Below, in pieces: positions 42,901 through 57,900 of a stretch of DNA of 64,000 nt (position 1 is the first letter of the stretch; each line of letters starts with the position of its first letter). The notes beneath the pieces are model-generated. The model was not told the origin of the DNA. It saw only the letters and a program-made list of their open reading frames with translations, and ran no database searches. The stretch is from contig OX328107.1 in assembly GCA_946811185.2 (NCBI GenBank), positions 16,023,565 to 16,087,564 on the forward strand, in the 5' to 3' direction. Both the position numbers and the translations under genes were made by a program. The stretch is from Hippopus hippopus. Taxonomy: Eukaryota > Mollusca > Bivalvia > Cardiida > Cardiidae.

Positions 42901-45900
42901 GAAAATGTCTGATAGGTTTATTGGGTGCTCCAAGGGTTTACCTCCATGATAACATCGAAATTCCTGGATAAATGTACTTCCCAGTTTAGTTCTGACAAAC
43001 CTAAGAAACACATAAACAGAGGAGCTGTGCACATGATACAGTTGAAATATGAAGAAGTATGTAGAAGAGGAAAACTATATGTACATTCAAATATTTCAGT
43101 TATCTTTGGGGTTTCAAATGTACATTATACCATACAGGTAATTGAAAAAGATTCTTTCAGTTTGTTGATAAAAAGTCACTCAGATATTACAACTTCATGG
43201 CTGTTTTATAGGGGGCTATTTAATTTTTATGCCTTAAATAAAAAATTCTCTTTAAACACTGAAAAATACAACTATATGTATTTTTCTTTCCAATCATATA
43301 GAACCTGTATGGTTAGCTAATGTGAAAAGGTACAATTTTGGACATTTAAATATGTCAGTCGTTTTGTAATCGGTATTAACTTTGTCTATGAAGTTGTACA
43401 TGTATGACATCAGATATGGCGTCATCATACTGATTTGAATTGGAATGCGTGTAATCGGCTAAACTGGAAGCCTATTATGGATCTTTATGTCTATCGTACA
43501 GTTACAGGAGATACAAAGGGTACTGAATTAGTAATAATTATTACTGACCCTTGCTGATGATCATGTGACATTCATTGCCAGAAGTCTCTGTGAAACTCGA
43601 GCGTCAAATCTGAAAGTACATTATGTACCTTAAAAGAGGCTACATAGCCCATTAATGCTTCACCACACAATCCCTGACTTTTAAGAAGTTTGTGGAAGGA
43701 AGCTTTTGAAAACATTGTTGGAAAAGAAAAAAATGCTGGTAGCATTTTCTTCTTTTCCCACATTGTTTTCTAACCTTTCAAAACCAAATCTCATTATTTA
43801 AGACATGTATGTTTAGTTTCTGCTCTTCATACGCTTTAATTATGGATGAATAAAAAGGTTTGATGAGAGTATGAAAATCTGACTAGGTCCCTTTAACATA
43901 ATATCTGAACAAAAAAATGGACAGTGTATAGCCAAGATCACACTGCATGTTGTGTCAGTAGTCTGATTTTTTTCCATTCAAGCAATTGAGTTGTGCATAG
44001 CAGGTAGGGTTAACAGCATTCAGATAAGATCTTGGAAAAATCTTTGCTATCTAGAAATCAGATACAATTTTCAATTATTCAGACAACAGACTGATAAATA
44101 CTTAAGAAATATGAAAATTACACGGAACAGTACCTTCAGCCCTGGCCAGAATTAATAGAGAACAGAAAAGAGCAAAAACTTGTTCATGATATATACAGGA
44201 TACATGGTCGTTAACTCTTTTCCACATGTCAGATTTCTGGATTTTTTAATCTGCAAACTGCATCAGTCTGCAGATGACAATAGAATCTAGATGCCAATAA
44301 AATTTTGGAAATTACTTCTAAAAATAGAGAAAATATTGTTTGAAAAGGAAATGCTGGTTACTAGCATTTTCTCCTTTTCCCGTAATGTTTTCTAAAGGCT
44401 TTTCTCAAGGTCATCAAAACTCAGTATTATGTGGTAAAGGGTTAAACAAATTGATAGTACAACATTTCACATTGTTGTAGCTCATTTAGCCCATTCAAAG
44501 GTACATGTGGGTGTACAAATTGGAGTAAGAGAATCAAAGACCAACACTTGCCTATTGTTCTTCACAGTACATGTACCTCTTTTCATAGAAACGTTTTATC
44601 TATCAATATTTGTGAAAAATTCAAATGAAAGTCTTTTTTTCTCAAGGTCCTAAAAAGTTGGGACTGTGTGGTACATGTATAGGGTTAATTAATGAGTGTG
44701 ACTCAAAAGAATAGAGAGGGTAGAAAATATTGTGGTACAAGGAGAGAATGCTGATTGTCTAAGCATTTTATCCTTTTACCACAATGCCTTCATCCTCAAC
44801 TTCCATGATAACCCTTTGGCTGCAAAGTGCGACTCACTGACCTTTTGCGGACAGTGTAGATCAAGATCAGACTGCACATTCTGTGCAGTCTGATCTTGAT
44901 CTACACTGTCCGGTAAGGAGATATTTTTCTCCAAAAAATAAGTTTGATGTAGCATTATTCGGGTTGTTACTACTGGCTTGAAAGTTTTATTTCACTTGTT
45001 TACTGAGCCTGATGGTATGGTAAAGGGTAAAAGGGTTAAAGACATGTAGATTCTATCATCATTTTTCCACTCATGTTAAGCATTTTCCTCTGGCAGTAAC
45101 AATTTCCATCTGGTTTAACCAGTTGTCATTTTTTGTAGGAAGGATCAAAGAGTTAAATTGACCCTTTTCCAAACAATCTTGAGTTCTAGGATCTTGAGAA
45201 AGAAGACTTTTGGTAACATATTCGAAACAGGGAAAGAAATGCTGGTTACAGTGGTAACAAGCATTTTCTCATTTTCCCACAATTTTTTTCTCTCCTTTTG
45301 TGGACAATTTGTTTGACATATTAAATTTTGTCTACTACAAATGCTTTCAACAATGGCTGTGTGAAAAACCTTTGTTGGTTAGTAAAGAGTTAATCCCCTT
45401 TATACATCATAATGGTGCCAATGATTAGCATATATTTAACACTTATCCTGCTAAATAAGTGAAATGAAACTTTCAAGCTGATAGGAAAAACCCAAATTTT
45501 GCTATTTCTAAGGTATTTTTTGGAGAAAGATATTTTCTTATCGGACAGTGTACGTTCTGCGCAGTCACGTAATCTTTATCTATACTCCCTGCTAAAGGTC
45601 AGTGGGAAGGGCTTGGAAGCCTAAGAGTTAATGAATGGACAGGTCCAAATAAACCCAACAGAAATTTTTACCCTAGAAATATGACCCATATAATAGCAAT
45701 TTCATGGTTTCTGTTGTCTACAGTGTTGCAGAGAAGCAGACAATGTAGAGTAGAGATCATGCTGCATGTTTTGTGCAGCCTGATCTTGATCTACAGTGGC
45801 TGCAAAGAAAAAGTAGTGAAAGGCTCTTTAGGGTTAAAATAATCCTGAATCCAATTAAGAATTGACACTACTAGACAACACAGCTAAATAGACTTATCAA

Positions 45901-48900
45901 AATTTAAATCATAATTATGCAGATGACACCTTAAATTATAGGATTTAAATGATGATTAGAAACAGTGTGGAAAGAGGAAAAAATGCTGCTACAAAGCATT
46001 TTCTCCTTTTTCCCAGAATCAATAATTCTTCATAAAAGCATACCCTCTGCAGGGTCATTAACCCAAAGGCTGCTTAGGACGCGATTCACTGACCTTTGGT
46101 GAACAATACAGATCAAGATCGGACTACACAGAACATGCAGTCTGTTCTTGGATCTACACTGTCCGATAAGGAGATATTTTTCCCTCCAAAAATAACTTTG
46201 AAATAGCAACCTTTGGGTTTTTACTGTTGACTTGAAGGGGTCATATAACTCTTAACCATACAGTCCTGAGTTTTAATGACCCCAAGGAAGTAGCTTTTGA
46301 AAACATAGTGGGAAAAGGAGAAAATGCTGGTAACCAGCATTTTCTCCTCTTCCCACAATGTTTTCTAACCTATCAAAGACAAAAACCATCATTTGAACCA
46401 TATTTACAGTAAATTGCCGTCTTCAGATGCTTTGAATTTGGACAAGTCTGCATTTTTGTCCTGTGGTAAAGACTTAACTTAAAAATTTTAGACTAGTCCA
46501 AATTGAAAGCATTTGCAGACGACGAGAAGTGAATGTGACTCAAAAATTGAAACTTGACTTTAGAAGAGTAGAAAACATTGTGGGGAAAGGAGAAAATGCT
46601 GGTTACCAGCATTTTCTCCTTTTCCCACAATGTTTTCAGAAGGCTTCTTCCTCTTGGTCGTAAAAACCAGGGATTGTGTGGTAAAGGGTTAACTGATTGA
46701 GGGGGGATAAAGGTTAAAACATGGGACTGTTTGGGCGAAGGGTTCAACCTGCTATTCATCATTCCACACTGTAAAACAATAGTGTTTTCTTTCCCCTGAT
46801 TTACTTGCTGATTGAAACAAAAAAGCTGTTCATGAAACTCATTGAATGTGAACTTATTACAAAATGGATACAAAGTTCTTCTACATGTAAATTTGTGCAT
46901 TTCTATGTCACCATTAAAGTACTGTTGATAGCTTCAAACTTTAAAAAGTATTGTTGGAAAACTGGAACTTTTTTTTTTTCTATATGTCATGCCCCTTTCC
47001 TCACAGAATAACTTCTAAATTACTTGTAATTTCCCGTAATATTCCCGTTATACGCCTCAGAGTTGGATTTAAGGTTTGATTTGAACTGGAACGCCGTAGC
47101 CCAATTTTATCATGTACAAGTATTTGTATTCATTGGTGGAGATTTGTGTTTTTTCTCCGGCTCCATGCAGACTATCTGAGAATCAAAAAAATTCTCATCA
47201 ACATTGAATTTTGGAAACTTTCCTTCCTAGAAATACATTTTAAACCTGAGAGTGCTCAGCACAACCTATGTTGCTGTTGTTGACAGTGTCGACGTAGAAC
47301 CTAACTCTTTAACAAAGGACAAAATCTCAGACTTGTCCAAATTGAAAGCATTTTGTAGACGACAAAATTAATGTGAATCAAAAATTGACATCTGTTTTGT
47401 GAAGGGTAGAAAGTATTTTGGGAAAAGAGAAAATGCTGGTCACCAGCATTTTTTCCTTTTCCTACAATGTTTTAAAAAGGTGTCTTTCACATGGTCAAAA
47501 AAGTCGGGATTGTGTGGTAAAGAGTCAAGGTGCTAGTCTGATCTTTGATCTACCCTGTTGCTGAAGTAGATATTCTGGTTTTTCTAATACCAGTTCTTCC
47601 CACAACATTCCTCCCACAGCACTGGCTGCTTTCCCACAATTTAGAGACAATGTAGCAGGAAGAGAGAAATGAATCCTGTCTCAATAACTACCGTCAACGC
47701 TTGGAAAGAATTTGGCTTGAAATCGACCAGTGACCCCATAGTTTCAAGCCCCGTACATTACTAACCCAGCCTAAGGCTTACTTGAGTCAATGAGACATTG
47801 TGTTCTAACTCTCCACAGTCCTTTTTCTTGGATCTTTGCTTTGTTCTTGGTAAGATTTCTTTTTCTGGAGGAGTTAAAGAAGCAAACTGCATGCACTGTG
47901 GTGAAGGACTAACCCTATATCTGTCAATCGTGACATCATAAGTACCGGTAGCTTTTCCGGACAGCATCAAACAAGATCAAACAGCAAAGAGCATGCAGTC
48001 TGATATTGAATCTACACAGTCCCAGTCCATTGCTCATTATGAGACTATCATCACTCAGAATGTCTCTTCATAAGCAGTGGGGTCATGTTTAACCTTTATT
48101 TTGAACACAAATTGATTTATTTTATGTCAAAAGAACTAATAGACATGATTCTCCTAGGAATATTACTGAAAATTATTGATGATTGGCAAGGCTTTAAGCC
48201 TGAGGAGATATTGATCTGAAATTCCATTGTGAGATATCTGTTACATTCGACCCTGAAACAGCCATTACGCTGCTTTCAACATTATTTCAGTCATATCATG
48301 GCGATAGCTCACTTACTCATGTATTTCCTGGGCTTCACTAGTACTAGGCTAGGGCTCTGAAGTGTCTTGCCCAAGGACACTCCCACGAAAAAGTCCCAGT
48401 GTATACAGTAAGGCTTAAACCTGGAGCCTCCAGGTCTTAAGTCCTACACTTTACCACTGAGCCACGCAGGACCCCAGAAGCCCATTTGAAACATTGCAGA
48501 AAGTAAATGTACCTCAAATGATGGGACTCGTTCTTCATAACCAGCATTTTCTCCTTTTCTCACATTTTTAGCTCCACTGGCCGAAGGCCAGCGAACTATT
48601 GTCATGGCGTTGCGTCCGTCCGTCCGTTCGTTCGTCCGTTCGTCCGTGCGTGCGTCCGTAAACTTTTTCTTTAAAAAACTTCTCCTCAGAAACTATTGAC
48701 TGGATTTTTACCAAATTTCACAGGAATGTTCCTTTGGTGGTCCTCTTTCAAATTCCTTCAAATAATTGTGTTCCATGAAGACTTCTGGTTGCCATGGCAA
48801 CCAAAGTAAAAAACCTTTAAAAATCTTCTCCTCCCAAACCGCTATTTGGATAGCATTATTATTTTGCAGGAATGTTCCTTAGATACAGGTTTACAGAATT

Positions 48901-51900
48901 CCTTAAAAAAAAAAAAGATCTGTCAAAAAACATGGCTTTGATGGGAGACTCATTTTCCTTTTATGGTATAAAGTAAAATCTTTGAAAAATTTCTTCTCTA
49001 AAACTATTCATTGGATTTCATTGTTGTTTTGCAGGTAAGTTCTATGGTGGTTGTCTACCAAATTGTTTCTTCAGTGAGCTAAAATGCAGGATTGAATGAT
49101 AATTGTTAAAAACTTCCTTTCGCCATTATAGAAATATCAGGCCTGTGGAGCGATACAGGCGCTCAAGCGCCTCTAGTTTTTTTTCCTCTACAAAGACAGA
49201 AATCATCTTTTGAGCCATACTGAATTTATTGTCTGCAAATGTGAGTTTGTATGTACATTGTACAAAATATTACATGTGAAAACTTTTTTTTTTCAAATGG
49301 TTCTGCTGCAAGAAAAAAGGGAGTCATCTACTGGAAGGTAGCAAGTGAACTCTTTACCAAACAACAAAATTTAAGACCTATCCATATTGAAAGCATTTGC
49401 TGATGACAAGTATAATATGTGGCTCAATTGATGGCATATGTCAATGAAGGAGTAGAAACATAGATCTGAGCCATGCTCTGTGAAAAGGGGGCTTAATGCA
49501 TCTGCCAAAAGTATCGACCCAGGTCAGCCTGCACAGTCTGCGCAGGCTGACCTGGGCCGAAACTTTTCGCTAGGAGTCAATTTTCTGTATGCCCAAGGAT
49601 CAGTCTATCTCATGATTAAGTTGGTTGTTAAAAATAGTGGATATTGTGGATCCATAGGTATGTGATGGCTTGCTTGGTATCATGGATCACGGAGATGCAT
49701 TAAGCCCCCTTTTGTCAGAGCATTGCTCATCTATTTCTGAAGGGAGAAAATGCTCTCTACCAAACAATAAAATTTGAGACTTGCCCAATTAAGAAGCAAT
49801 TACAGATGACATTGAATGCTACATGTATGTGGCTCAAATGGTGGAATTTGTTTTTAGAAATATTAGGAAACATTGCTGAAAAGGAGAAAATGCCAGTTTT
49901 TGGCATATTTCTCTTTTTCCTACAGTGCTCTCAAAAGCGTCTTTCCACAAAGTTGCTATAAGAATTTGCATATGACAAGTTAAATGTGGCTAAAATGATG
50001 GGATTTGTCTATGAAAGAGTAGAAAACATTGCAGGAAAAGATGAAAATGCTGTGAATTTCTTTCTTAGGGTCCTTAGAACTCTGAGATTGCATTGTTAAT
50101 AGTTAATGCTTTACGACACAAACCCAGGATTTAACTGAACAATCTTGAAAGAGACAGCTTTTAAAAACGTGGGAAAAGGAGAAAGTGCTGGCAAGCAGCA
50201 TTTACTCTTTTTCCCACAATGTTTTCTACCCTTTTATAGACAAATCCTACCATATTTGGAAGCAACATTTACCATATTGTCTTCAAATGCTTGCAATATA
50301 GACAGGTCTAACATTTTGCTGTGTGGTAAGGGGTTAATCAAATTGCCTGAGTTTCCCAAGAATGATTAACAGCTCTTCATTAATCTAGACAGGTCATTAC
50401 AATATCCTCTTTCTCTGCAGAAGTGATTTTCACCTGTTTCCAATAATATTGATTACCAGAAAACCTGTCAAGCAATCAGCCCACCACAGATAACCTAGTG
50501 ATTGGGATGTGAGACATCCTCCCTCCTTTTGTTTGGATTTTTTCTGCAGTTTATATTCATTGGCAATGTTTTTTGTGTCCCTTATTGATTAGTCTTTTTT
50601 TTAATTAACCCTTTTCCAAACAATTCTGAGTTGGAACGACCCTGAGGAAGAAGCCTTTTGAATACATTGTGGGAAAAGGAGAAAATGCTGGTAACCAGCA
50701 TTTTCTCCTTTTCCCTCATAGTTTTGAAAAGGCTTCTTTCTCTGGGGCGTTGAAATTTAGGATTGTGTTGTAAAGAGTTAAACATGACCAGGGATCCTTC
50801 TGGCTCTGTGATGAGGTTGTGGGAAGCCCAATTATTGAACATTACTAGGATGACACCATTTCTTACTTAACTCTTTGCCCAACAACAAAATCTTAGATTG
50901 GTCCAAATTGAAAGTATTTGCAGGCAACAAAACAAATGTGACTTGAAAGCTGAAATTGTTTCTGAAGTGTAGAAAACTTTGTGGGAACAAGAGAAAATGC
51001 TGGTTACCAGTATTTCCTCCTTCTCCCACAATGTTTCCAAAAGCTTTTTTTGCCTAGTATCATTAAAACTTGGGACTGTGTGGTAAAGGGTTAAGAGCCA
51101 AATTACATGTACATTGATCCCAAGATTGGGAACATCTGAAATGACTAGAAACTTCTCTAGCAAAACTTTTAAGAAATTTGTATTTTTCATTACAGTTGAT
51201 TGGGGCGGCTGTCCTGGGCTTTTCCATCTATCTCCGTGTGGACTACTGGATCAACCAATATGTGGGTGCTAACGAAGAACTTACAAAATATACAGTGTTT
51301 GTCTATGTGTTCATTGCTGGTGGGGCACTTACAGTCTTGTTTGGAATTGTGGGCATTTATGGAGCAGCTAGGCCAGACAGATTGGCACTGATAGTGGTGA
51401 GTCTATGGAAATCATAATTCAGTGTTCTACCTTCAGGCCACCATTTTTGGATATTGTGGCTAAAAATTAGAAAAGGTCAGATGGAAACTGGTCGAGAATG
51501 GACAGTTGTCTCATCTTGAAATTTTTTTTATCAGGAATCTACCAAATTTTAAGTTAATTGTAACAAAATGATAACTGAAAATTATAATGATATACCGTTG
51601 GTATTGCTGAGAACTGTATAAGCATGCCGTCATTTAATTGCGTCTGCGTCTCTTCAGGCTTGCTAATGGTGTGTTTGGCCCAATTTGTCATTTAGAAAAT
51701 CTGATTTCAAATTGAGGATGGGAAAAACGACACATAAAAGATATTTTAAGGGAAAATTGGAAGAAAACTATGAATTTTGACAAAAAGACAAAACTATGCC
51801 TTAAGTTTTGGTGGTCATGATGAAAATACTTTAGATTAGCCTTTAACATTGATCTTCCCCTGTACTGGTAAATATTTTTTGGGGGGGATATGATTCATGG

Positions 51901-54900
51901 ATAATGGATGATATGTTTTAGTATACAATGATTTTTCTCCACAATTCTACCAAAATTCATACTGTTGCATTGAGTTTTATTGTAGTAGGTGACTAGTGAG
52001 TTGTATAGGACAGTCCTACATACAAGCCCACTTTCTCTGAAAATCCCAGATTCTGGTGGAACAGTTACCTTGTCAAGCATTCTGATAGGACAGTATAATT
52101 TATTGCATGTAATTAGTCTGAATCAGTCTGGCCAGAAACTCTGTTCTCTGGGTCATTGTGTGAAACTTGATTCAAAAACTGATAAGCCCTGGAACACATG
52201 AGGAGGTACTGTAACCAGATCATGTGCAAAACTCTTTATTAACATACATATTTTAATGAGTTTTCATATTTCAACAGTTATGAATACTACCATTTCAAAA
52301 TCATTCAAGAAGTTGGGCTAATGTATTCAATGCAACCTTGTCTGACAATGTACTTTTTTTTTTTTGCACTCAAGATGAGTGTGAGTCATAGTACATTCAT
52401 TACTTTTATGGAATACTTTTTGGGTGAAATCTGTGAAGATACTCTCTCAAGTTGTTCGATGAATGTGCAGTCAGATCTTTGTTCTACACAAAGTTTTCTT
52501 TCTTGTGAGATATCTGCTACGAGAGACATAAAAGAACAATATACAATGTATATGGTTTCACCCCAGCCCTTTCATACCAATTTCAATGTATATTTCATTT
52601 TGAAACACAAGAATTTAACTCTGTACCAGACAAAAAATTTAGAGATATCCAAATTAAAAGCATTTAAAGACAAGAAATTGAATGTGGTATGATAAAGATG
52701 AGATTTGTCTTGGAAAGGTTGGAAAACATTGTTGGAAATGGTTACCAGCATTTTCCTCTTTCCACAATGTTTTCAATAGCCTTCTTCCTCAAGGATGTGA
52801 AATTAAGGGATAGATTGTTGAAAGGTGTATTGATGGTTTTTTGACAAGAGCCAGCTGTCATGTTGACCACTGAGACCACTGTCCAGCAGCCTCAAATATC
52901 AAAGAGATTGAATTGACATGACAGATGTCATGTATGATGTAATTTTTGTCAGATATTGTGTAAATATTGTGTCGATTGCAGAAAAACAACCAGACATTCT
53001 TGTCAATCAAAAGCTTCTTTTGAATTGATGTTTAGACTAATTGTTTTTATTTCAGACATTGGTATGATCATTTTCTGTTACTAGCACTGGCTACAGGCCA
53101 GCTAGCTTATCAATGTCATGGCCATTGGTGTGTCAACTGTGCGTCTGTTCATGTCATTTTATTCAGATTCTTCTCAGAAACTTTTGAACCAATTTTGACC
53201 AAACTTCACAGAAATTATTCTAGCATCATCCTCTTCAGAATTTCTTCAAAGAATATGAGTCCATTGAAAATTGTTGGTGCCATGGCAACAAAACTGAAAA
53301 ATCTTTCAAGAAATCTTTTTCTCCAAAACCACAGCACTAAAGTTCCTGCAAACTGACATTAACTATCCTTTGAAACAAATATATGTCATGAAAGAGCCTG
53401 AAAAATGGTTAAGACATAATTATATAATCAGTGAAGCCAGTCTTGCTGGTAAGTGCTTTATCTCAAAATAAACACAAGATTGACATGATAATCTAACTTA
53501 CTTCTTGTGTGGTATATTTTTCGAATTTAACAAGATCAAAGCACCAATAAACAATACAGATTTTTCTCAAGGAAATGATCATTTTTGATTCATTAGCCCA
53601 AAACTCTGATATTTGCAGTTGTGACCTAGTTTCTTTTTAACTCTTTACAAAATGACAAAATTTTAGACTTGTCCAAATTGAAAGCATTTGCAGACGACAA
53701 TTCAATTGTGGCTCAAATGGCAGGATTTGTCTTTGATAGGGTAGAAAACATCATGGGAAAAGGAGAAAATGCTGGTAACCAGTATTTTGTTCTTTTCCCA
53801 TAATGTTTTCCAAAGGCTTCTTCCTCAGGGTCATTAAAACTCAGGAATGTGTGGTAAAGAGTTAAGGCCTGTAATGACAGTATTGCTAGTAAATGCAATC
53901 TTTGTAAACTTTCTTGGCCAAAGACATTCTTCAGGAGTCATCATAACTGAATAATTTATTAGCCAGACATGCTAATTTCATCTGACACAAATATCTCTTT
54001 GAGCTCACTCAGATAAAGGACACAGCTTGTCAGCACAACATGAACACACTATTTTCTCCTTTCACCATAGTGTTTTTGTCATGTGTTAAATCTTGATTCA
54101 TCATCATGTAGATGCTCTATATTTTATATGGATTCTTTCATGAACTGCAAATTTCCTTCAAGAGAAAGTGAGTAAAGAAGAGTTTGAAAATGGGTAACAA
54201 AGCCTTTGAAAGTATTGTGGGAAAGAGAGAAAATTCTGGTATCCTTTCAAAGACAAAATCCCATGATTTAAATAAAGATTAATTTGATGTCTTAAAATGC
54301 TTACAGTTTTGACAGGTCTAATATTTTGTTGTCTGGTATAGATTGAATTCTTTACCACATGACAAAAAAGTAAACTTGTTCAACTTGAAAGCATTAGCAG
54401 ATGATAATTTAAATGTGGTTGAAATGATAGAATTTGTCTTTGATGGGATAGAAAAACATTGTGGGAAAAGGAGAAAATGCTGGTAACCAGCATTTTCTCC
54501 TTTTCCCACAATGTTTTCTAAAGCCTTCTTTTTTCAAGGTCGTTAAAACTGGTGATTGTCTTGTAAAGAGTTGAAGAACTGAAATAAACAGGCATAGAAT
54601 GTTGATATGAGTAACTGATACTGTAATTGTAGGATTATGCAGACTTTGCAAAGCAGTCTGGTAAATTTTCAGGCTTATCAGTGCTCTGGAGGCTGAATCA
54701 CCCTGTGTATCAGATAAACTGAGGAAAAATTCTGTGAAAATTTTGTGAAATCTGAATCCTTTTCCTGGTAAATAAGTTGAATGAAAACTTTCAAGCTGAT
54801 AGTAAAAATGCGAATAATGTTATTTCGAACTTGATTTTTGGAGAAAAGATACCTCCATATTGGATACTGTAGATCTAAGATAAGACTTCTTTTTCTGTGC

Positions 54901-57900
54901 AGTCTGATCTTGATCTATACTGTCCACAAAAGGTCAGTTAGTTGTGCTTAGCAGCTTAAGGAATAACCCTTTTAATGGAGAACACCATCGGTATTTCCAG
55001 TCTAGAGATACATGTAAGACTAATATTGAGAGTGATTTCCAGAATCCAAAATGTCATGGCAAAGCTGATTGTATAGATTAAAAGATCAAACTGCATGTTT
55101 TATGCAGTTGGATCTTGATCTACACAGACTGTAAAAGCAACTTAACTTGTTGAAGGTGATTTAACCCTTTAACATTCTGGGGTTTTTACAACACTGAGGT
55201 AGAGGACCTTTGAAAACATTGTGGGAAAAAGAGAAAATGCTGGTAACCAGCATTTTCTCCTTTTTCCGACAATGTTTTCTAGTCTTTCTAGGACAAATCC
55301 TACCATTTCAGCAAAATTTCAAGTCCAAAATTTTGTGGTGCGATCAAGGGGTAAGGGTCTAACGGGCTTGTCTGTATAATACTTATATTGTTCAAACATC
55401 CCTCAACCCAGTTCGCTTGTACTTACAGGCAGACCTTGATAAGTGAAAATAATGGAGTTAATTTGTATGCATCTTTTGCTCATTACCATACAAATCCTGC
55501 TATGGTCAGATTTTAATCCTACCCTATACCAGAGTTTTAACAACAACATGGAAGAAGGCTATTGAAAACATTGTGGGTAAAGGAGAAAATGCTGGTAAGT
55601 AGCATTTTCTTCTTTTCCCACAATGTTTTCTACACTTTCGAAGAGAAGTTCTAGTTTTTCAGACGGATTTAATTTGTTGTCTGCAATGCTTTCAATTTTG
55701 GACAGGTCTTAAATTTTGTTGTTTGCTAAGAGTTAACCCTGTAGAAACGTGTGATAGATTAGACTTTTGAAAACATTCTCTGCCTAATGAAAAAATTAAT
55801 TCTTCAGAGAAAATTATGAACTTTAGATAATTTGAATGTGGAAAAGTCTTAAAGCGGCATGACATTATTATACATGTAAAAGAGTATTGTTTAAGTCTTA
55901 CAAATGTCAAAACCTTGTAGTATTGTGAATAACGAGGATTACAGTTCTATTATGAATGCTTCCGGGAGCTGCTGGGGAAAATGAAACGGAATTCAAACTA
56001 GCATGCATGTCTGAACATTATTTTTTTTGTTTGCTTGTATGGTGTTTAATGCCATTTTCAACATTATTTCAGTAACTTATATCTTGACTACCAATGGACC
56101 TATAATCCATGCTTTTCTGTAGTTCCTTCTATGTACTTTGCACTTCCCAACTCACTGACTGTGTTCTCACATATTCATGAGTGAAACAATTCATGATCAA
56201 AGGTGACAGAAGAATGAATCCTGTGGCAATGACCAACATCAATCCTCAGAAAAAAAAATTGCCAAATTGAGGATTTGAACCTGTGACCTCCAGGTCCAAG
56301 TCCTGTGCACTACTGGGTACTAACTGTGGCACTTGGGCTCCGCACATTATTTTTTTTAACTCTTTACAAAACGACAAAATTTTAGACTAGTGCAAATTGA
56401 AAGTATTTGCAAACTACATAATAAAGGTGACTGAAAATTTGAAATTTGTTTTGGGAAGAGTAGAAAACTTTGTGGGAAAAGGAGAAAATGCTGGTTACCA
56501 GCGTTTTCTCCTTTTCCCACAATGTTTTCAAAAGTCGGGATTGTGTTGGAAAGAGTTAAAGAGTCAAGTACAGTAAAAGAATCAATGTATGAGATCATAC
56601 CCCATAATAGAACTATTTCTATTTCAGTCCCAACTTCCCTTGGAAGCAATTAAGCTGTAAACTCCCTCCTGGATGGCAAACTTGAAACCTTTACAAGAGG
56701 ACAAAGTTTTAGACTTGTCCAAATTAAAAGAATTTGCAGATGACAAATGTAACTATAAATTAATGAAAACATTAATGTAAACTCTGTTTACCACAGGGAA
56801 ACGTTACGGAAGAAGGAGATAATGCTGATTACCAGCATTTTTTCCTTTTTCCAAAATGTTTTTAAAGGCCTTCTTCCTCAGAGTTATTAAAAGTTTTGAT
56901 TGTATGGTAAAGAGTTAACTTACTTGATTGTATTTTACAGCAACAAAGTTATGCTCAGATTCAGCTCCTCTGTTTAGAAATACCTTTGAAATCAAATTCA
57001 GCTCATCTGTTAGAAATTGTCTTTGAAAGAGTGGGAAATACTGTGGAAAAAAAGCTTGAAACCATCATTTTCTCCCTTACCCAGATTTCTCTCGGTATTC
57101 TTCAGGGTCTAAAAAACAAAAGAGCATTACAATAAAGCTGAGATGTTGAAATTACAATGCAGCTTTAACCCTTTACTAAACAATCCCAAGTTCAAATCAA
57201 AAAGAAAGCCTTTGAAAACATTGTCGGAAAAAGAGAAAATGCTGGTTACCAGCATTTTCTCTTTTTTCCACAATGTTTTCTCAACTTGTTTACATAATCT
57301 TCATAGATAAAATTCATCATTTGAGCTGCATACGTTTGTCGTCTGCAAAATAAGTACTCTCAGTTTGGACATGTCTTAAAATTTTATCGTCAGGTAAAGA
57401 GTTTATCTGCATCGTCTGCTAAAGCACCAACAGCTGGAACCTTTTGAGTCTACAACTTACCCTCTTAACTGTTTAACCCTTTCCCAAATGACAAAATCTT
57501 ACACCTGTCCAAATTCAAAGCTGTTGCAGACGGCAATTTCAGTTTAGCTCATTTGCTGAAACCTGACTTTATAAGGGTAGAAAACATCGTGGGAAAAGGA
57601 GAAAATGCTGGTTACCAGTATATTCTCCTTTTCCCACAATGTTTTCAAGAGCCTTCTATCTCAAGGTCGTCAAAACTCAGGATTGTGTGGTAAAGGGTTA
57701 ATCGTTTTCCACACAGTCCGAAGTTTTAATGACCATTGTCCTTGAGGTAATGACTTTGAGGAAAAAACGCTTTTGAAAACATCATGGGAAAAGGAGAAAA
57801 TGCTGGTAACCAGCATTTTCCCCTTTTTCCACTATGTTTTCAACCCTTTTGGAGACACATTCCACAATTTGAGCCACATAGATGTGTCATCTGCAGAAGT

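Noticed and set aside
42925..43320. 131-codon plus-strand open frame in tetraspanin intron 1
   Set aside because: No ATG at its start, no recognisable domain, no splice-site support. Long enough to notice but not to call.
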